This document shows positions 1 through 7,633 of a stretch of DNA of 64,000 bases, piece by piece. The stretch lies in contig NZ_BCMZ01000001.1 in NCBI RefSeq assembly GCF_001485535.1, positions 1,736,001-1,800,000 of the forward strand, given 5' to 3'. Under the pieces are notes generated by a model, which was not told where the DNA came from, made no database searches, and saw only the letters and a program-made list of their open reading frames with translations. The translations under genes and the position numbers were made by a program. The stretch is from Halobacterium sp. CBA1132. Lineage in GTDB: Archaea > Halobacteriota > Halobacteria > Halobacteriales > Halobacteriaceae. Numbering within the stretch: the stretch's first letter is position 1; every line of letters begins with the position of its first letter.

Positions 1-430
1 CGAGGTGGAACGCGACGGCCTCGAAGCCGTAGTTGATTGCGTTGAAGTGCGCGCCGGGGTTCGCGAAGTACGCGCCCGTGAAACTCTCCGCGAAGTAGCG
101 GACAATCCACCCGCCGACGACGCTGTAGAACGACAGCAAGACGATGCCGGCGAGCACGAAGACGTGGCCGAACGCCGACCAGTACTTCGACTCGGAGAGC
201 GCGGAAAGCGCGCCGACGGGGTTGCGTCGGGAGCGTCGCCCGATGACGAACTCGGCGAGCAGGCCGGGGACGCCGACGAGCAGAATGATGCCGAGGTAGA
301 CGACGAGGAACGCCGCGCCCCCGTTCTCGCTTGTCATCCACGGGAACCGCCAGAGGTTCCCGAGTCCCACCGCCGACCCCACGGCGGCGAGGATGAATCC
401 GATTCGCGTCTGCCAGGACTCGCGTGCCAT
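1..430 (-). CDS. Sodium:neurotransmitter-type symporter, N-terminal part (cut by window edge)
   Basis: Reading leftward from an ATG (complement of cat at 428-430) gives a protein beginning MARESWQTRIGFILAAVGSA, continuing through GLGNLWRFPW and a later EFVIGRRSRRNP. These are the signature TM1 sodium-site region and first loop of the neurotransmitter:sodium symporter (SNF/NSS) family; bacterial and archaeal members import amino acids with Na+. Only about 143 residues are in the window, so substrate residues and the C-terminus cannot be judged. The next gene on the same strand is a full-length paralog with a nearly identical N-terminus. About 140 nt separate the two genes, so they may be independently transcribed. 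Confidence 0.9.
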   Translation of the reverse strand, partial: MARESWQTRIGFILAAVGSAVGLGNLWRFPWMTSENGGAAFLVVYLGIILLVGVPGLLAEFVIGRRSRRNPVGALSALSESKYWSAFGHVFVLAGIVLLSFYSVVGGWIVRYFAESFTGAYFANPGAHFNAINYGFEAVAFHL

Positions 431-569
431 TGTCACGCCGTAGCAACCCCCCGCATTTGAGCGTTCCGTCTGAGGAACCGTCAAATCGCGGAGAACACGG
501 CCGAAAGCCCCTGAACGACCGTTATAGAAGTGAAGTCGGTGCGATATTTGCCGCCCGAGCCGACGATTC

Positions 570-1913
570 CTAACCGAGGATGACCGCGGCTTCGAGCACG
601 CCGGCCTTCACGAGCAGGTCCTGCACGCCGAGGACGAGCGTGAGACCGATGCCGACGGGGATGACGAGGCGCACCCACCAGAGCCAGAGGGTGGCGAAGC
701 CGTCGCCCAGCGACGTGCCGAGCTGCAGTTCCTCGCTCGAGGAGTCGTAGGCGACCCAGCCGACGAACAGCGCGAACAGCAACACGACCAGCGGCAGCAG
801 AAGGCTGAACACGATGGCGTTGTACCAGCTGAGCGTACTCGTCGACAGCGCCGTCGGTACGCCGAGCAGGAAGATGATTCCGCCGAGGACGCCCGCGACG
901 GTCTTGCGGCTGTAGTCGTATCTGTCGACGATGTACGACGTCGGCGTCTCCAGTAGGCTGATGGCACTGGACAGCGCGGCGAGCAGCAACACGACGAAGA
1001 ACACGACGCCGAGAAGCCTCCCGCCGGGGAGTTCGCCGAACGCGGTTGCGAGGCTGACGAACGTGGTCGGGATGCCGCCGGAGCCCGGGTCGATGCCGTT
1101 GGCGAACAGCACGGGGAAGACGACGAAGCCGGCGAGCAGCGCGACGAGCGTGTTGATGACGACGATGGCGCCGCCGTCCGCGGGGAGGCTGTCGTCGCGG
1201 CCGAGGTAGGACGCGTACGCTATCATCACGCTGAACCCGAGCGACAGCGTGAAGAACGCCTGCCCGACGGCGGACGGGATGATGGACGCGAGGTTGTCGG
1301 CGATGTAGCCGAAGTCGGGCGACAGGTAGTACGTGTACGCCGCGCTGGCGCCGTCGAGTGTCGTCCCCCAGACGCCGAGGCCGAGGAGCAGCACGACGAT
1401 GGCGGGAATCATGACCTTGGTCGCGCGCTCGATGCCGTTCTCGATGCCGAACGCGACGATGGCGATGGTGACGGCCATGAAGACGGCGTGCGTGCCGACG
1501 GCCAGCGGGCTGGCGGACACGGAGCCGAAGAAGCCACCGGCGTTGCCGAAGTACGCGCCGGTTGCGCTACCGGCGATGTAGCTGAGTACCCAGCCGCCGA
1601 TGACGCTGTAGAACGCCAGCGTCACCATCGACGAGACGACGCCGAGCGTCCCCGCGAACGACCAATTGCCGAAACCGAGTTCGCGGAACGCCGAGATTGG
1701 GTTCTGGTTGCTGCCGCGGCCGATGACGAACTCCATGAGCATCGCCGGGAAGCCGAACAGGAGTACGATTGCGAGGTAGACGACGAGGAACGCGGCCCCG
1801 CCGTTCGACCCCGTCTGGAACGGGAACGACCAGATGTTCCCGAGCCCCACCGCCGAACCCACGGCGGCGAAGATGAATCCGATTCGCGTGGTCCAAGTCT
1901 CTCGTTCTGCCAT
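570..1913 (-). CDS. Sodium:neurotransmitter-type symporter (SNF/NSS family)
   Basis: A 447-residue integral membrane protein with about 11-12 hydrophobic segments. The start MAERETWTTRIGF is followed by GSAVGLGNIWSFPF, the NSS TM1 unwound sodium/substrate-binding stretch, and later by SLLETPTSYIVDRY, a typical bacterial NSS segment. Function inferred from family: Na+-coupled uptake of an amino acid or related amine; the substrate is not predictable from what is visible. ATG at 1913 was chosen over an upstream start because it matches the paralog's N-terminus and because a TTTTTTAAC-like AT-rich box lies about 30 nt upstream of it. The longer frame would translate through that promoter. Confidence 0.92.
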   Translation of the reverse strand: MAERETWTTRIGFIFAAVGSAVGLGNIWSFPFQTGSNGGAAFLVVYLAIVLLFGFPAMLMEFVIGRGSNQNPISAFRELGFGNWSFAGTLGVVSSMVTLAFYSVIGGWVLSYIAGSATGAYFGNAGGFFGSVSASPLAVGTHAVFMAVTIAIVAFGIENGIERATKVMIPAIVVLLLGLGVWGTTLDGASAAYTYYLSPDFGYIADNLASIIPSAVGQAFFTLSLGFSVMIAYASYLGRDDSLPADGGAIVVINTLVALLAGFVVFPVLFANGIDPGSGGIPTTFVSLATAFGELPGGRLLGVVFFVVLLLAALSSAISLLETPTSYIVDRYDYSRKTVAGVLGGIIFLLGVPTALSTSTLSWYNAIVFSLLLPLVVLLFALFVGWVAYDSSSEELQLGTSLGDGFATLWLWWVRLVIPVGIGLTLVLGVQDLLVKAGVLEAAVILG

Positions 1914-2215
1914 GTTGTACCACGCCGTACCCGCGCCGCCAGTTAAAAAACGTACGGTCTGCGGGAGGAGCCACCCCACCGGCCCGCGAATGTCCCCGCT
2001 CCGCGACACTGCAGTGGTGGCCCCTTGACGCGCGGCGTCGCCGCCGTCGCGTTCGACGTTCCGTGGATAGCCGGATCCGGCCCGCGAGAGCGGCGCCGAA
2101 ATCGCGGGATAGCAGCGCCCTCACGGTCCTCGTTCGACCCGACCGCAGGAAAGCGGCGGGGGTGAGTGAGAAGGGTTGGCTTTATGCGAACCCGCGACAG
2201 CGTTTCGAGTGCAAA
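1914..2215. promoter_or_regulatory. Divergent promoter region between symporter and sucC
   Basis: A 302-nt gene-free stretch between divergent genes. On the minus strand, a run TTTTTTAAC (near 1943-1951) sits about 30 nt before the symporter ATG. On the plus strand, GGCTTTATGCG (near 2178-2188) sits about 30 nt before the sucC ATG. Both are placed as haloarchaeal TATA elements for leaderless or short-leader transcripts. No conserved reading frame or RNA gene is apparent between them. Confidence 0.55.
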
Positions 2216-3364
2216 ATGAAGCTCCACGAGTATCAGGCGAAGCAGGTCTTCGCCGAGGCGGGCATTCCGACCCCCGGGTCGACGCTCGCCACGTCCGTCG
2301 ACGAGGTCGTCGAGGCAGCGAATGACCTCGGCTACCCCGTCGCGGTGAAGGCCCAAGTACACGTCGGCGGCCGCGGGAAGGCCGGCGGCATCAAACTCGC
2401 CGAGAACGAATCCGAAGCCCGCGAGGCCGCCGAAGACATCCTCGGCATGGACCTCAAAGGCTACACCGTCGACAAGGTTCTCGTCGAGGAAGCGGTCGAC
2501 TTCACGAACGAACTGTACGTCGGCGTCACCATGGACCGCGGCGAGGGCAAGCCCGTCGTGATGGTCTCCGAGAAGGGCGGCGTCAACATCGAGGAAGTCG
2601 CGGAGGAAGACCCCGAGGCAATCGCCCGCGAGCACGTCGACCCCGCGTTCGGCCTCCACCCCTTCCAAGCGCGGAAGGTCGTCTACGACGCCGGCATCCC
2701 CCGAGAGGTCGCCGGCGACGTCGCCAGCATCCTCACGACGCTGTACGACCTCTTCGAGGACCGCGACGGCAGCGACGTGGAAATCAACCCCCTGATGGTC
2801 ACCAGCGACGACGAAGTCATCGCCGCGGACGCCGTCATGAACATCGACGAGGACGCGCTGTTCCGGCAGCCCGAACTCGCCGAGATGGAGGAGGAAGCCG
2901 CCGAGGACGACCTCGAAGCCAAGGCCAACGAGTACGGCTTCGACTACGTGCGCCTCGACGGCAACGTCGGCATCATCGGCAACGGCGCCGGGCTCGTGAT
3001 GACGACGCTGGACCTCGTGGACTACTACGGCGGGAAGCCCGCGAACTTCCTCGACATCGGCGGCGGTGCGAAAGCCGAGCGCGTCGCGAACGCCCTCGAC
3101 ATGGTGTTCAGCGACGAGAACGTCGACAGCGTCGTGTTCAACATCTTCGGGGGCATCACCCGGGGCGACGAGGTCGCGAAGGGCATCAACGCCGCGCTCG
3201 AACAGTTCGACGAGATTCCCAAGCGCGTCGTGGTTCGGCTCGCCGGCACGAATGCCGAGGAGGGCCGCGAGATTCTCAACGACGAGCTGGTGACCGTCGA
3301 GGAAACGCTCGAAGGCGCCGTGCAGCGCGCCGTCGAATACGCTGACACGGAGGCAGAACAATGA
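2216..3364 (+). CDS. sucC: Succinate-CoA ligase (ADP-forming) beta subunit
   Basis: A 382-residue ATP-grasp protein starting [20 protein letters not shown], the characteristic SucC N-terminus. It contains [15 protein letters not shown] (nucleotide-binding lid), EINPLMV (metal/ATP site) and the C-terminal NFLDIGGGA plus FNIFGGITR segments of the CoA-ligase domain. It works with SucD in the TCA cycle to interconvert succinyl-CoA and succinate with nucleotide phosphorylation. The internal ATG at 2216 gives the family's normal length; the open frame extends 51 codons upstream, but through the promoter. Its stop overlaps the sucD start (ATGA), indicating translational coupling. Confidence 0.97.
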   Translation: MKLHEYQAKQVFAEAGIPTPGSTLATSVDEVVEAANDLGYPVAVKAQVHVGGRGKAGGIKLAENESEAREAAEDILGMDLKGYTVDKVLVEEAVDFTNELYVGVTMDRGEGKPVVMVSEKGGVNIEEVAEEDPEAIAREHVDPAFGLHPFQARKVVYDAGIPREVAGDVASILTTLYDLFEDRDGSDVEINPLMVTSDDEVIAADAVMNIDEDALFRQPELAEMEEEAAEDDLEAKANEYGFDYVRLDGNVGIIGNGAGLVMTTLDLVDYYGGKPANFLDIGGGAKAERVANALDMVFSDENVDSVVFNIFGGITRGDEVAKGINAALEQFDEIPKRVVVRLAGTNAEEGREILNDELVTVEETLEGAVQRAVEYADTEAEQ

Positions 3365-4230
3365 GCATTCTAGTCGACGACGACACCCGCGTCGTGGTAC
3401 AGGGCATCACCGGCGGGGAAGGAAAATTCCACGCCGAACAGATGATGGAGTACGGGACGAACGTCGTCGCGGGCGCGGTGCCGGGCAAGGGCGGCCAGGA
3501 GGCCGCCGGCGTCCCGGTGTACGACACCGTCCACGACGCCGTCGCCGAGGAGGACGCCGACGCCTCGGTCATCTTCGTGCCGCCGGCGTTCGCTTCGGAC
3601 GCCATCTTCGAGGCCCTCGACACGGACCTCGACCTCGCGGTCGCCATCACCGAGGGCATCCCCACGCAGGACATGGCGAAGGTGAACAAGCGCCTGCAGG
3701 AGACCGACACGCGCCTGCAGGGGCCGAACTGCCCGGGCATCATCACGCCCGGCGAGGCGAAACTCGGCATCCTCCCCGGGAACATCTTCTCGGAGGGGAA
3801 GGTCGGGCTCGTCTCCCGCTCCGGCACGCTGACGTATCAGGTCGTGGACTCGCTCACGCAGCGCGGCATCGGCCAGACCACCGCCATCGGCATCGGCGGC
3901 GACCCCATCATCGGGACGGACTTCATCGACGCCCTCGAACTGTTCGAGGCCGACCCCGAGACCGAGGCCGTCGTGATGTGCGGCGAAATCGGCGGCGAGG
4001 ACGAGGAGGACGCCGCCGAGTACATCGCGCAGAACATGGACACGCCGGTCGCCGGCTTCATCGCGGGCCGCACCGCGCCGCCGGGCAAGCGCATGGGCCA
4101 CGCGGGCGCCATCGTCTCCGGCAGCGGCACCGGTACCGCCGAATCCAAGATCAACGCGCTCAACGAAGCGGGCGTCTCCGTCGGCGACACCCCCGAGGAA
4201 GTCGCGGACGACATCGAAGACCTGCTGTAG
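3361..4230 (+). CDS. sucD: Succinate-CoA ligase (ADP-forming) alpha subunit
   Basis: A 289-residue subunit carrying the Rossmann CoA-binding domain ([18 protein letters not shown] near the N-terminus), [14 protein letters not shown], and the phosphohistidine loop [13 protein letters not shown] near residue 245. That histidine shuttles the phosphoryl group between the nucleotide site on SucC and succinyl-CoA. Length and order are typical of the family. It follows sucC with a 4-nt overlap and is the last gene of the operon; a T-rich tract follows about 10 nt downstream. Confidence 0.97.
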   Translation: MSILVDDDTRVVVQGITGGEGKFHAEQMMEYGTNVVAGAVPGKGGQEAAGVPVYDTVHDAVAEEDADASVIFVPPAFASDAIFEALDTDLDLAVAITEGIPTQDMAKVNKRLQETDTRLQGPNCPGIITPGEAKLGILPGNIFSEGKVGLVSRSGTLTYQVVDSLTQRGIGQTTAIGIGGDPIIGTDFIDALELFEADPETEAVVMCGEIGGEDEEDAAEYIAQNMDTPVAGFIAGRTAPPGKRMGHAGAIVSGSGTGTAESKINALNEAGVSVGDTPEEVADDIEDLL

Positions 4231-4235
4231 CGGAC

Positions 4236-4256
4236 ACCGCCGTTTTTCTTTCGCGG
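4236..4256 (+). terminator. T-rich transcription end after sucCD
   Basis: A pyrimidine run GTTTTTCTTTC (around 4242-4252) begins about 12 nt after the sucD stop. Archaeal termination commonly uses such oligo-T tracts with no required hairpin. It is the only such tract close to the operon end. Confidence 0.45.
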
Positions 4257-4350
4257 GCCGCGCGACCGAGAGCCGCGGCTGCGTGCGGAGAAACGTGAGG
4301 ACGGAGCGCAGGTCGCTGCGCGCTCGGACACCCCTGACCGAGCCACGCGA

Positions 4351-4377
4351 CCAGCGTGCTAACGCACACCACGCTGG
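4351..4377. repeat. Perfect 8-bp inverted repeat
   Basis: CCAGCGTG and CACGCTGG flank an 11-nt loop in the sucD-zinc ribbon intergenic region (about 290 nt with no gene). It could be a transcript-end hairpin or a protein site; nothing distinguishes these. Downstream, a TTTAC box near 4488-4492 is at promoter distance from the next gene. Confidence 0.5.
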
Positions 4378-4519
4378 CAGTTAGGTCCAACGCTCTCGGC
4401 CAGCAGTTCTGGTTCCGCGGTGGTCGAGCAGTAAACCGTCCTAACTCGGGTTAAACGGCGTAAAACCGAGGCCACTGAATCCCCCATTTACGGGCTAGCC
4501 GGGCGACCGCACGAACACG

Positions 4520-4717
4520 ATGACCACCGCCAGCCCCGACTCGAAGCTCCGGGAGTTCTGTGAGGACTGCGAGCGAACTACCCGCCACGCAGTCCGCATC
4601 GAGCTCCGCGTCGAGAACGCGGCCGTCGACAACCCCGGCTGCTCGCGGGAGCCCTACCGCGTGAGCCGGTGTCTGGTCTGCGAGACGACCGACGCGAGCC
4701 GGATGAGTGACGCCTGA
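4520..4717 (+). CDS. Small zinc-ribbon protein
   Basis: A 65-residue acidic protein with two cysteine pairs, CEDC near residues 14-17 and CLVC near 51-54, consistent with one structural zinc site (beta-ribbon). Such small haloarchaeal double-CxxC proteins are widespread but functionally uncharacterised. There is no enzyme domain. It starts with ATG about 30 nt downstream of an AT-rich box and stands alone, 44 nt before the methylase gene. Confidence 0.75.
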   Translation: MTTASPDSKLREFCEDCERTTRHAVRIELRVENAAVDNPGCSREPYRVSRCLVCETTDASRMSDA

Positions 4718-4761
4718 CGCCAGCGAAACGACTACGTGTCGGCGCGCGGACGACTGAGTGA

Positions 4762-5787
4762 ATGGAGACCACCCACCGCGTCCACGCCGGGGACGCCCGC
4801 GACCTCCCGCTCGCCGACGACTCCGTGGACCTCGTGGTCACGTCGCCGCCGTACCCGATGATAGAGATGTGGGACGACGTCTTCGCCGCGCTCGACCCCG
4901 CGGTCGGTGACGCGCTCGACGACGGCGACGGCGACCGCGCCCACGACCTGATGCTCTCCGTGCTGGACGACGCGTGGGCGGAACTCGCGCGCGTGCTCAC
5001 ACCTGGCGGCATCGCCGTCGTCAACGTCGGGGACGCCACGCGCAACCTCGGGCGCTTCCGCGTGTACGACAACCACGCGCGCATTACTGATGCTTTCCAG
5101 TCGCTGGGCTTCGACCCGCTGCCGGGCGTGCTCTGGCGGAAACCCGCCAACTCCGCTGCGAAGTTCATGGGCAGCGGGATGGTGCCGCCGAACGCGTACG
5201 TCACGCTCGAACGCGAACACCTCCTCGTCTTCCGGAACGGCCAGCGCCGCGAGTTCGAACCGCGCGCTGACCGCCGCTACGAGGCCGCGTACTTCTGGGA
5301 GGAACGCAACCGCTGGTTCTCCGACGTCTGGGACGACCTCAACGGCGAGCACCAGACGCTCGCCGAGCCCGAGTTGCGCGAGCGCTCGGCGGCGTTCCCG
5401 CTCGCGCTCCCCTATCGCCTCGTGAACATGTACTCCGTCTACGGCGACACCGTCCTCGACCCCTTCTGGGGGACCGGCACCACGAGCCTCGCCGCCGCCA
5501 TCGCAGGCCGGCACTCCGTCGGCGTCGAACGCGACGCCGGCCTCGCGGACGCCTTCGACGACCGCATCCGCGACGCCCCCGCGCTCTCCCGCGAATTCGC
5601 TGCCGACCGCCTCGCCGACCACCGCGCGTTCGTCGACGACACTGACGACGACTTCGAGTACACCGCCGACCACTACGACACGCCCGTCCGCACGAAACAA
5701 GAGCGCGGGATTCGCTTCTACGAAGTCACCGACATCGAACCGACGCTCGACGGCTGGGAAGCGACGCACGAACCGTACGAGGAGTAG
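4762..5787 (+). CDS. zim: Site-specific DNA methyltransferase, beta class (zim-like, probably N4-cytosine)
   Basis: A 341-residue amino-methyltransferase with circularly permuted motif order. Catalytic motif IV TSPPYPM is at residues 27-33, and the SAM-binding motif DPFWGTGTTSLAAA is near 233-246, with HSVGVERD after it. This beta order with SPPY is usual for N4-cytosine enzymes. Haloarchaea carry an orphan CTAG modification methylase (Zim) of this type; the match here is from recalled family resemblance and from its position next to sucCD, so CTAG specificity is inference. No restriction endonuclease gene is adjacent, which suggests a solitary, epigenetic methylase. Confidence 0.82.
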   Translation: METTHRVHAGDARDLPLADDSVDLVVTSPPYPMIEMWDDVFAALDPAVGDALDDGDGDRAHDLMLSVLDDAWAELARVLTPGGIAVVNVGDATRNLGRFRVYDNHARITDAFQSLGFDPLPGVLWRKPANSAAKFMGSGMVPPNAYVTLEREHLLVFRNGQRREFEPRADRRYEAAYFWEERNRWFSDVWDDLNGEHQTLAEPELRERSAAFPLALPYRLVNMYSVYGDTVLDPFWGTGTTSLAAAIAGRHSVGVERDAGLADAFDDRIRDAPALSREFAADRLADHRAFVDDTDDDFEYTADHYDTPVRTKQERGIRFYEVTDIEPTLDGWEATHEPYEE

Positions 5788-5811
5788 CTGGGGTTCAATC
5801 GAAGCGAGACG

Positions 5812-5957
5812 GTCGGGGCGGAGTTGAACCGGAAGAAGACGGTCGCCTCGCTCCGCTCGGCGCTGCGTCTGCTAGGGTTCAACTCCGCGGCCCACCCACG
5901 GCAGTTATCTCACGCGAAGCGACACACGCGTCGCTTCGCGGTGCGAGTATCAGAGGA
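5812..5957. repeat. Tandem tRNA-end unit 1 (decayed tRNA-Val 3' copy plus hairpin)
   Basis: The unit opens with GTCGGGGCGGAGTTGAACC, identical to the complement of the T-arm and 3' acceptor strand of the adjacent tRNA-Val. An inverted partial copy GGTTCAACTCCGC lies at 5876-5888. A perfect 11-bp hairpin follows at 5913-5940 (CGCGAAGCGAC, 6-nt loop, complement). There is no anticodon arm, so it is not a functional tRNA. The next unit starts 150 nt later. Confidence 0.8.
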
Positions 5958-6101
5958 GTGGGTCGGGGCGGAGTTGAACCGGAGCGAGACGTGCTCGCTA
6001 CGCTGCGCGCGACTCGCAGGGTTCAACTCCTTCCGACCGCACACACCCTCGAACGACGCGAGCGACACGCTGGTCGCTCGCGGTCGTTGTTTCGGTAGAA
6101 G
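5958..6101. repeat. Tandem tRNA-end unit 2 (decayed tRNA-Val 3' copy plus hairpin)
   Basis: It has the same plan as the preceding unit. GTGGGTCGGGGCGGAGTTGA copies the tRNA-Val 3' end at 5958, an inverted GGTTCAACTCC lies at 6020-6030, and a 10-bp hairpin (CGCGAGCGAC, 6-nt loop, complement) lies at 6057-6082. The real tRNA gene begins with the same sequence 143 nt further on. The hairpin arms differ in sequence from unit 1 by compensated changes, so the structure appears to be kept. Confidence 0.8.
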
Positions 6102-6176
6102 TGGGTCGGGGCGGAGTTGAACCGCCGACCTGCTCCGTGTGAAGGAGCCGTCATAACCGGACTAGACCACCGACCC
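6102..6176 (-). tRNA. tRNA-Val (anticodon CAC)
   Basis: The reverse complement folds as a 75-nt cloverleaf. The acceptor GGGTCGG pairs with CCGACCC and discriminator A; there is a D arm with GTC/GAC stem; the anticodon stem GCTCC/GGAGC encloses TTCACAC (anticodon CAC, reading GUG); a 5-nt variable loop follows; the T arm GGCGG-TTCAACT-CCGCC completes it. No intron is present and CCA is not encoded. An AT-rich box (CTTAATGG on the minus strand) lies about 30 nt upstream of the 5' end. Confidence 0.96.
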
Positions 6177-6412
6177 GTACACCAAGTAGTACCCGCAGGC
6201 CGCCATTAAGACTTGCGTTTAGTCGTCGCGGGGGCGCGAGCACGAAACCACGCGGCGATGCCCGCCACCGATAGATTTTAGTTGTTTTGGGGTAACCTAA
6301 AACTCGTGCGGCGGACGCCGCCGGCCGTCCGACCGCGTCTGTCCCAGCCTGTCACCCGTCGGCACAACCACGTCCCGCACCGGGACGAAGGCATCATCTC
6401 GTCCGCACGTCG

Positions 6413-6949
6413 TCAGTAGGACGGCGACTCCTCGCGGACACCCGCTCTCAGATTCGCCAGCCGCGCGAACACGAACAGCGCGTCCGAGAGCCGGTTCAGG
6501 TACGCGATTGCGGTCTCGTTGACCTCGTCCTCGTGGTCGGCGAGCGCGACCGCCCGGCGCTCCGCGCGCCGGCAGACCGCTCGCGCGTGGTGGAGGCTCG
6601 CGCCCGCGTCGCTGCCGCCCGGCAGCACGAACGACTCCAGCGGCTCCAGTTGTTCCTCGCAGGCGTCGATCCACGCCTCCACCTCGTCGACGTGTTCGTC
6701 GTCGACGACAGGGTCGCCCTCGTCGGGTTCCGGATTAGCGAGGTCCGCCTGCACGACGTGGAGGTGGTTCTGCGCGGCCTCCAGGTACTCGTCGAGTTCG
6801 TCGACGCCAGTCGGTCGAACCGTCCCAAGCAGCGCGTTCACCTCGTCGACGGTGCCGTACGCCTCGATGCGGGGACTGGTCTTGGACACCCGCGTCATGT
6901 CACGGAGGTCCGTCTGCCCGCTGTCGCCGCGGCGCGTGTAGATTTTCAT
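6413..6949 (-). CDS. pduO: ATP:cob(I)alamin adenosyltransferase, PduO type
   Basis: A 178-residue protein beginning MKIYTRRGDSGQTDL, the PduO/MMAB ATP-binding N-terminus, followed by RIEAYGTVDEVNALLG, FVLPGG and the RAVCRRAERR helix that closes the active site. It adenosylates cob(I)alamin to make coenzyme B12 and also serves salvage. The ATG overlaps the stop of the upstream glutaredoxin gene (ATGA), so the two are likely one transcript. The chromosome also carries a structurally unrelated CobA/BtuR adenosyltransferase about 26 kb downstream. No copy of the cobalamin operator-like element is seen upstream of this pair. Confidence 0.93.
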   Translation of the reverse strand: MKIYTRRGDSGQTDLRDMTRVSKTSPRIEAYGTVDEVNALLGTVRPTGVDELDEYLEAAQNHLHVVQADLANPEPDEGDPVVDDEHVDEVEAWIDACEEQLEPLESFVLPGGSDAGASLHHARAVCRRAERRAVALADHEDEVNETAIAYLNRLSDALFVFARLANLRAGVREESPSY

Positions 6950-7185
6950 GCGAGCGTTCGTTCGACGTACGTCAGGATGTTCTCGCTCTCGGCCATCGTC
7001 ACGCCGTGGTCGTCGTCCACGAGCACGGGGACGCCGCGCTGGCCGCTCACGCGCTTGACCTCGTTGCGCTCGGAGTGCATCGCGTCCACCCACACCGTCT
7101 CGTAGTCGACGCCCGCGTCGTCGAGCGCGTCCGCGGCCTTCTCGCAGTACGGGCAGCCGTCCAGTTCGTAGAGTGTCAGACCCAT
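6946..7185 (-). CDS. Glutaredoxin-like protein
   Basis: A 79-residue thioredoxin-fold protein with redox motif CPYC at residues 11-14, a cis-proline segment RGVPVLVDDD and a C-terminal ILTYVERTL helix, as in glutaredoxins and NrdH-like redoxins. Likely a cytoplasmic thiol-disulfide carrier. Haloarchaea use gamma-glutamylcysteine rather than glutathione, so the reductant is uncertain. It is translationally coupled to the downstream adenosyltransferase, which requires cobalamin reduced to Co(I); a redox partnership is possible but unproven. Confidence 0.88.
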   Translation of the reverse strand: MGLTLYELDGCPYCEKAADALDDAGVDYETVWVDAMHSERNEVKRVSGQRGVPVLVDDDHGVTMAESENILTYVERTLA

Positions 7186-7260
7186 ACCTATCCCTTGGCG
7201 GGGCGGCGGGAAAGTAGTTGGTCCCGAACCGTTTTGGCCCCCGGCGTCGTGGCCTCGGGC

Positions 7261-7584
7261 GTGCCATCGAACCTCTTCGAGACGACGTTCGCCGTCGGCG
7301 AAGTCGTCGCCGCCGAACCGTTCCCGGACGCCCGCAAACCCGAACTCGCGAAACTCGAAGTCGACCTCGGCGACGAAGTCGTCCAGTCGGCCGCTCAGAC
7401 GGGCTACAACTACGACCCCGAGGACCTCGTCGGCCGACAGGTGCTGTGCGCGACGAACCTCGGCACGGTCAACATCGCCGGGTACGAGTCGGAGGTGTTG
7501 ACCGTCGGCGTGCCGGACGCGGACGGCAACCCCGTGCTCGTCGGGCCGGACGAGGACGTGCCGCTGGGCGGCGAACTCTACTGA
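7261..7584 (+). CDS. tRNA-binding OB-fold protein (CsaA/EMAP-II-like)
   Basis: A 107-residue single-domain protein starting VPSNLFETTFAVGEVVAAEP and containing KLEVDLGD, GRQVLCATNLG and GVPDADGNPVLVGPDEDVPLGG. This is the Trbp111/CsaA-type tRNA-binding OB fold found alone or appended to methionyl- and phenylalanyl-tRNA synthetases. It probably binds tRNA or acts as an export chaperone; the sequence does not decide. GTG at 7261 was preferred; another in-frame GTG lies 12 nt upstream. Confidence 0.82.
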   Translation: MPSNLFETTFAVGEVVAAEPFPDARKPELAKLEVDLGDEVVQSAAQTGYNYDPEDLVGRQVLCATNLGTVNIAGYESEVLTVGVPDADGNPVLVGPDEDVPLGGELY

Positions 7585-7633
7585 CAGCGGAGGTGACTCG
7601 GTGCCGCTGGGTTCTCGACGCCGACCGAACCGC

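Noticed and set aside
1943-3361. Long open frame antisense to sucC (472 codons)
   Set aside because: It mirrors the codons of sucC; high GC keeps the opposite strand open. Its translation has no family and sucC is unmistakable.
5824-6120. Plus-strand 98-codon open frame after the methylase
   Set aside because: It translates the tRNA-end repeats and hairpins; not a gene.
5812-6176. CRISPR-like array
   Set aside because: Only three repeat copies at about 145-nt spacing, one being a real tRNA; no cas genes.
6297-6674. Minus-strand frame overlapping the PduO gene end
   Set aside because: Arg/Gly-rich shadow of the adenosyltransferase in another frame.
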